Assembly (NCBI GenBank): GCA_039024295.1
Contig: JBCDIQ010000098.1
Span: 1-15,924, forward strand
From: JBCDIQ01 sp039024295
Lineage (GTDB): Bacteria > Bacteroidota > Bacteroidia > J057
DNA length: 15,924 nucleotides
Reading direction: 5' to 3'
Made by a program: the position numbers and the translations under genes. The notes beneath the pieces are model-generated. The model was given only the letters and a program-made list of their open reading frames with translations, had not been told where the DNA came from and ran no database searches. Positions within the stretch are counted from its first letter, which is position 1. Every line of letters begins with the position of its first letter. Shown here in pieces: positions 14,323 to 15,924 of the stretch.

Positions 14323-15696
14323 ATGATCAGACACCTCTATTCTTTACTTCTTCTACTTCCCGTTTTATCAACTGGAATATTGCATGGCCAATATACAGCC
14401 AGAATATCCACTTGTTACTGTTTTTTTCCTTCAACCAAGTGGGGGATAACTGACTATTATTACTACTCTGAGAAGTTCCTTGATAACCCATCTGAAATTA
14501 CGGCACTAAGTATTTCTTTTAGGTCATGCCCTCGCGATTGGAGTAGATTGGAAAATCTGAAGCATTTAGAATTAAATGATTGGGAAGAAATTCGAGATAG
14601 CGTTGATTTCTATGCCCTTCCCAAGCTGGTCTCTTTGGACATTTCAGGTACGGACAGTCAATGTCTACCTCCAAGTCTAGGAGCATTACCCAATCTTCAG
14701 GCGCTGTCAATTTCCAATAGATCAATGGTTTACCTGCCAGCTGAGTTGGGTAAATTGATGGAATTACGGGAGCTTAACTTTTGGCGATGCAACCATCTGG
14801 ATTGGGACTCTGCTTTTCAGGTTCTGAGTAAGCTTTCCAAGTTGGAAGCACTTTCAATTAGCAGTTGTGACCTTAAGAAAATCCCCACTTCCCTTTCAGG
14901 GTTAAAAAGCCTGAAATGTTTGAGCATTTCTTCCAATCCTAATTTCGATTTTCAGTCTTTAGTTGACGCCGCCCAGTTCATACCGAATCTAATTCACCTT
15001 GATGTTGAGGGAAATGATTTAACTGATATGCCCAATAGCATCCATCAAATTTCCAGTCTTCGTTCATTAAACCTCTCTAATAATGCCCTTACAAAACTAT
15101 CGGCAGGTTTGGGCTCAATGTACCAGCTAAGTTGTTTGGATGTATCCAACAACAACTTCAGCAATTCGACACCCCTGGATGCATTATCGGGACTTTCGGC
15201 CTTAACCTACCTAGAGGTGAGGGATTGCCAATTAACGAGCATTCCAAACTCGATCTACGGGTTAGTATCCTTGACCTCCCTGGATATCAGCCAAAATCCG
15301 CTGGGGGATATCCCGATGCCTGAGCGTAAACTTCCAAACCTACAACACATCTATCTTGAGAATTGCCAATTGAACGCGATACCTACGATCATTTATCAGT
15401 TGCCAACGCTTCGAACTCTGTCATTGGGAGACAATGCCATTAGTAATTTAGATAAAAAGCTACTGGATTTTAAGCAATTAAAGTACCTATACCTAGAAGG
15501 AAATTCCCTAAAGAAAATTCCCAATTGGGTTCTTGATATCGAAAAACTTGATCAGCTTCATGTTAAAGGTAATCCTGGGACGTTGAAGTTTATAAAAAAG
15601 AACCTACACCCACTTTCTACAAAATTCCTTACTGATTTAGAGGATATACTATTCTGGGATTTTGGGATAACTCCTGAGCGCTCCAGAGTGGGATGA
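14323..15696 (+). CDS. Secreted leucine-rich-repeat protein
   Basis: 457 aa with a signal peptide (MIRHLYSLLLLLPVLSTGILHG, cleavage before QYTA). After a Cys/Tyr-rich segment (CYCF, DYYYYSE), about 15-16 leucine-rich repeats run from residue ~59 to ~440, mostly 23 residues long with some of 25-26, on the pattern LxxLxLxxNxLxxIPxxIxxL (for example LRSLNLSNNALTKL and LKYLYLEGNSLKKIPNW). This is a curved protein-binding scaffold, so the role is probably recognition or adhesion at or outside the cell surface; the partner is unknown. No T9SS sorting domain, transmembrane anchor, kinase, GTPase or protease domain is attached. Base composition matches the preceding unrecognised gene rather than the rest of the window, which suggests more recent acquisition. 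The ATG at 14323 is chosen because the signal peptide starts there. Confidence 0.88.
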   Translation: MIRHLYSLLLLLPVLSTGILHGQYTARISTCYCFFPSTKWGITDYYYYSEKFLDNPSEITALSISFRSCPRDWSRLENLKHLELNDWEEIRDSVDFYALPKLVSLDISGTDSQCLPPSLGALPNLQALSISNRSMVYLPAELGKLMELRELNFWRCNHLDWDSAFQVLSKLSKLEALSISSCDLKKIPTSLSGLKSLKCLSISSNPNFDFQSLVDAAQFIPNLIHLDVEGNDLTDMPNSIHQISSLRSLNLSNNALTKLSAGLGSMYQLSCLDVSNNNFSNSTPLDALSGLSALTYLEVRDCQLTSIPNSIYGLVSLTSLDISQNPLGDIPMPERKLPNLQHIYLENCQLNAIPTIIYQLPTLRTLSLGDNAISNLDKKLLDFKQLKYLYLEGNSLKKIPNWVLDIEKLDQLHVKGNPGTLKFIKKNLHPLSTKFLTDLEDILFWDFGITPERSRVG

Positions 15697-15848
15697 GTGG
15701 GACTTATGAATGGGGTGCAGCTTATTGAAGTTATTCTTGGGGTTGGTGATGATCAAGAACCCGTTTACGAAATATACATTTTAAATTGCACGGCTTATTC
15801 AAAAATAACAGGCAAATGAAAGTCTTACTCGTATACTCAATCTTAGAA

Positions 15849-15856
15849 TATGTTTG
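15849..15856 (+). promoter_or_regulatory. Possible -7 element for a gene beyond the window
   Basis: TATGTTTG matches TAnnTTTG exactly in the AT-rich, gene-free right end (15697-15924). No TTG lies at the usual -33 distance, and no convincing gene begins before the window ends. Confidence 0.25.
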
Positions 15857-15924
15857 GGACAAATCTGCGTAAAAATTGAAAAATTGGGAATCACTCGATA
15901 TACTTGAGAACAACCAAATTTTCA

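Noticed and set aside
15731..15913. 60-codon minus-strand frame at the right end
   Set aside because: Low-complexity AT-rich sequence with no recognisable motif; a chance frame is more likely.
1..15924. CRISPR array, insertion sequence, phage or toxin-antitoxin genes
   Set aside because: No regularly spaced identical repeats, transposase motifs, integrase or toxin-like pairs were seen on either strand.

Overview
The window looks like chromosome of a Bacteroidota bacterium, possibly of the Saprospiria/Lewinella-Haliscomenobacter type, although the genus cannot be read from the sequence. The evidence is an outer-membrane TonB-dependent receptor with an N-terminal carboxypeptidase-regulatory-like domain, a probable type IX secretion (T9SS) sorting domain, a YncE/DUF5074-type surface lipoprotein, and -7 boxes resembling the Bacteroidota consensus TAnnTTTG, some of them only a few bases before start codons.

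Layout. 1-290: a rho-independent terminator for an upstream + strand gene, then the leader of a TonB-dependent receptor (291-3134). 3388-6036: a GH2 beta-mannosidase whose last 42 bp overlap, tail to tail, an AraC-family regulator on the minus strand (5995-6927). A 155-bp divergent promoter region separates this regulator from an ExaC/AldB-type aldehyde dehydrogenase (7083-8609), which ends in a strong terminator and is followed by a DUF779 protein (8850-9224). 9310-10730: a tiny T9SS-type secreted protein and a YncE-like lipoprotein that overlap by 4 bp. 10731-11199: a gene-free stretch between convergent genes that is rich in small perfect hairpins. 11200-12264 (minus): a secreted DNA/RNA non-specific endonuclease with a C-terminal OB-like domain. 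12407-13441: a secreted GH113-like beta-mannanase/TIM-barrel hydrolase. 13621-15696: a lower-GC tail with an unrecognised small secreted protein, possibly damaged at its start, and a secreted leucine-rich-repeat protein.

How the genes fit together. The clearest functional unit is regulator, aldehyde dehydrogenase and DUF779. The divergent promoter region carries two 20-bp direct repeats exactly 21 bp apart. One covers the -33 element of a good promoter for the regulator itself. The other covers the place where the dehydrogenase promoter lacks a -33 element. This is the architecture expected of AraC-type autorepression plus activation. The mannosidase and the GH113-like enzyme could together degrade beta-mannan, but they are about 6 kb apart and not in one operon. 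The mini T9SS protein and its lipoprotein partner resemble the accessory surface proteins that Bacteroidota pair with TonB-dependent uptake, for example BtuG in B12 uptake, but no receptor or cobalamin riboswitch adjoins them here.

No CRISPR array, tRNA, rRNA, insertion sequence or phage gene was found. The least explained DNA is the hairpin cluster at 10867-11140 and the structured, repeat-bearing leader of the DUF779 gene.
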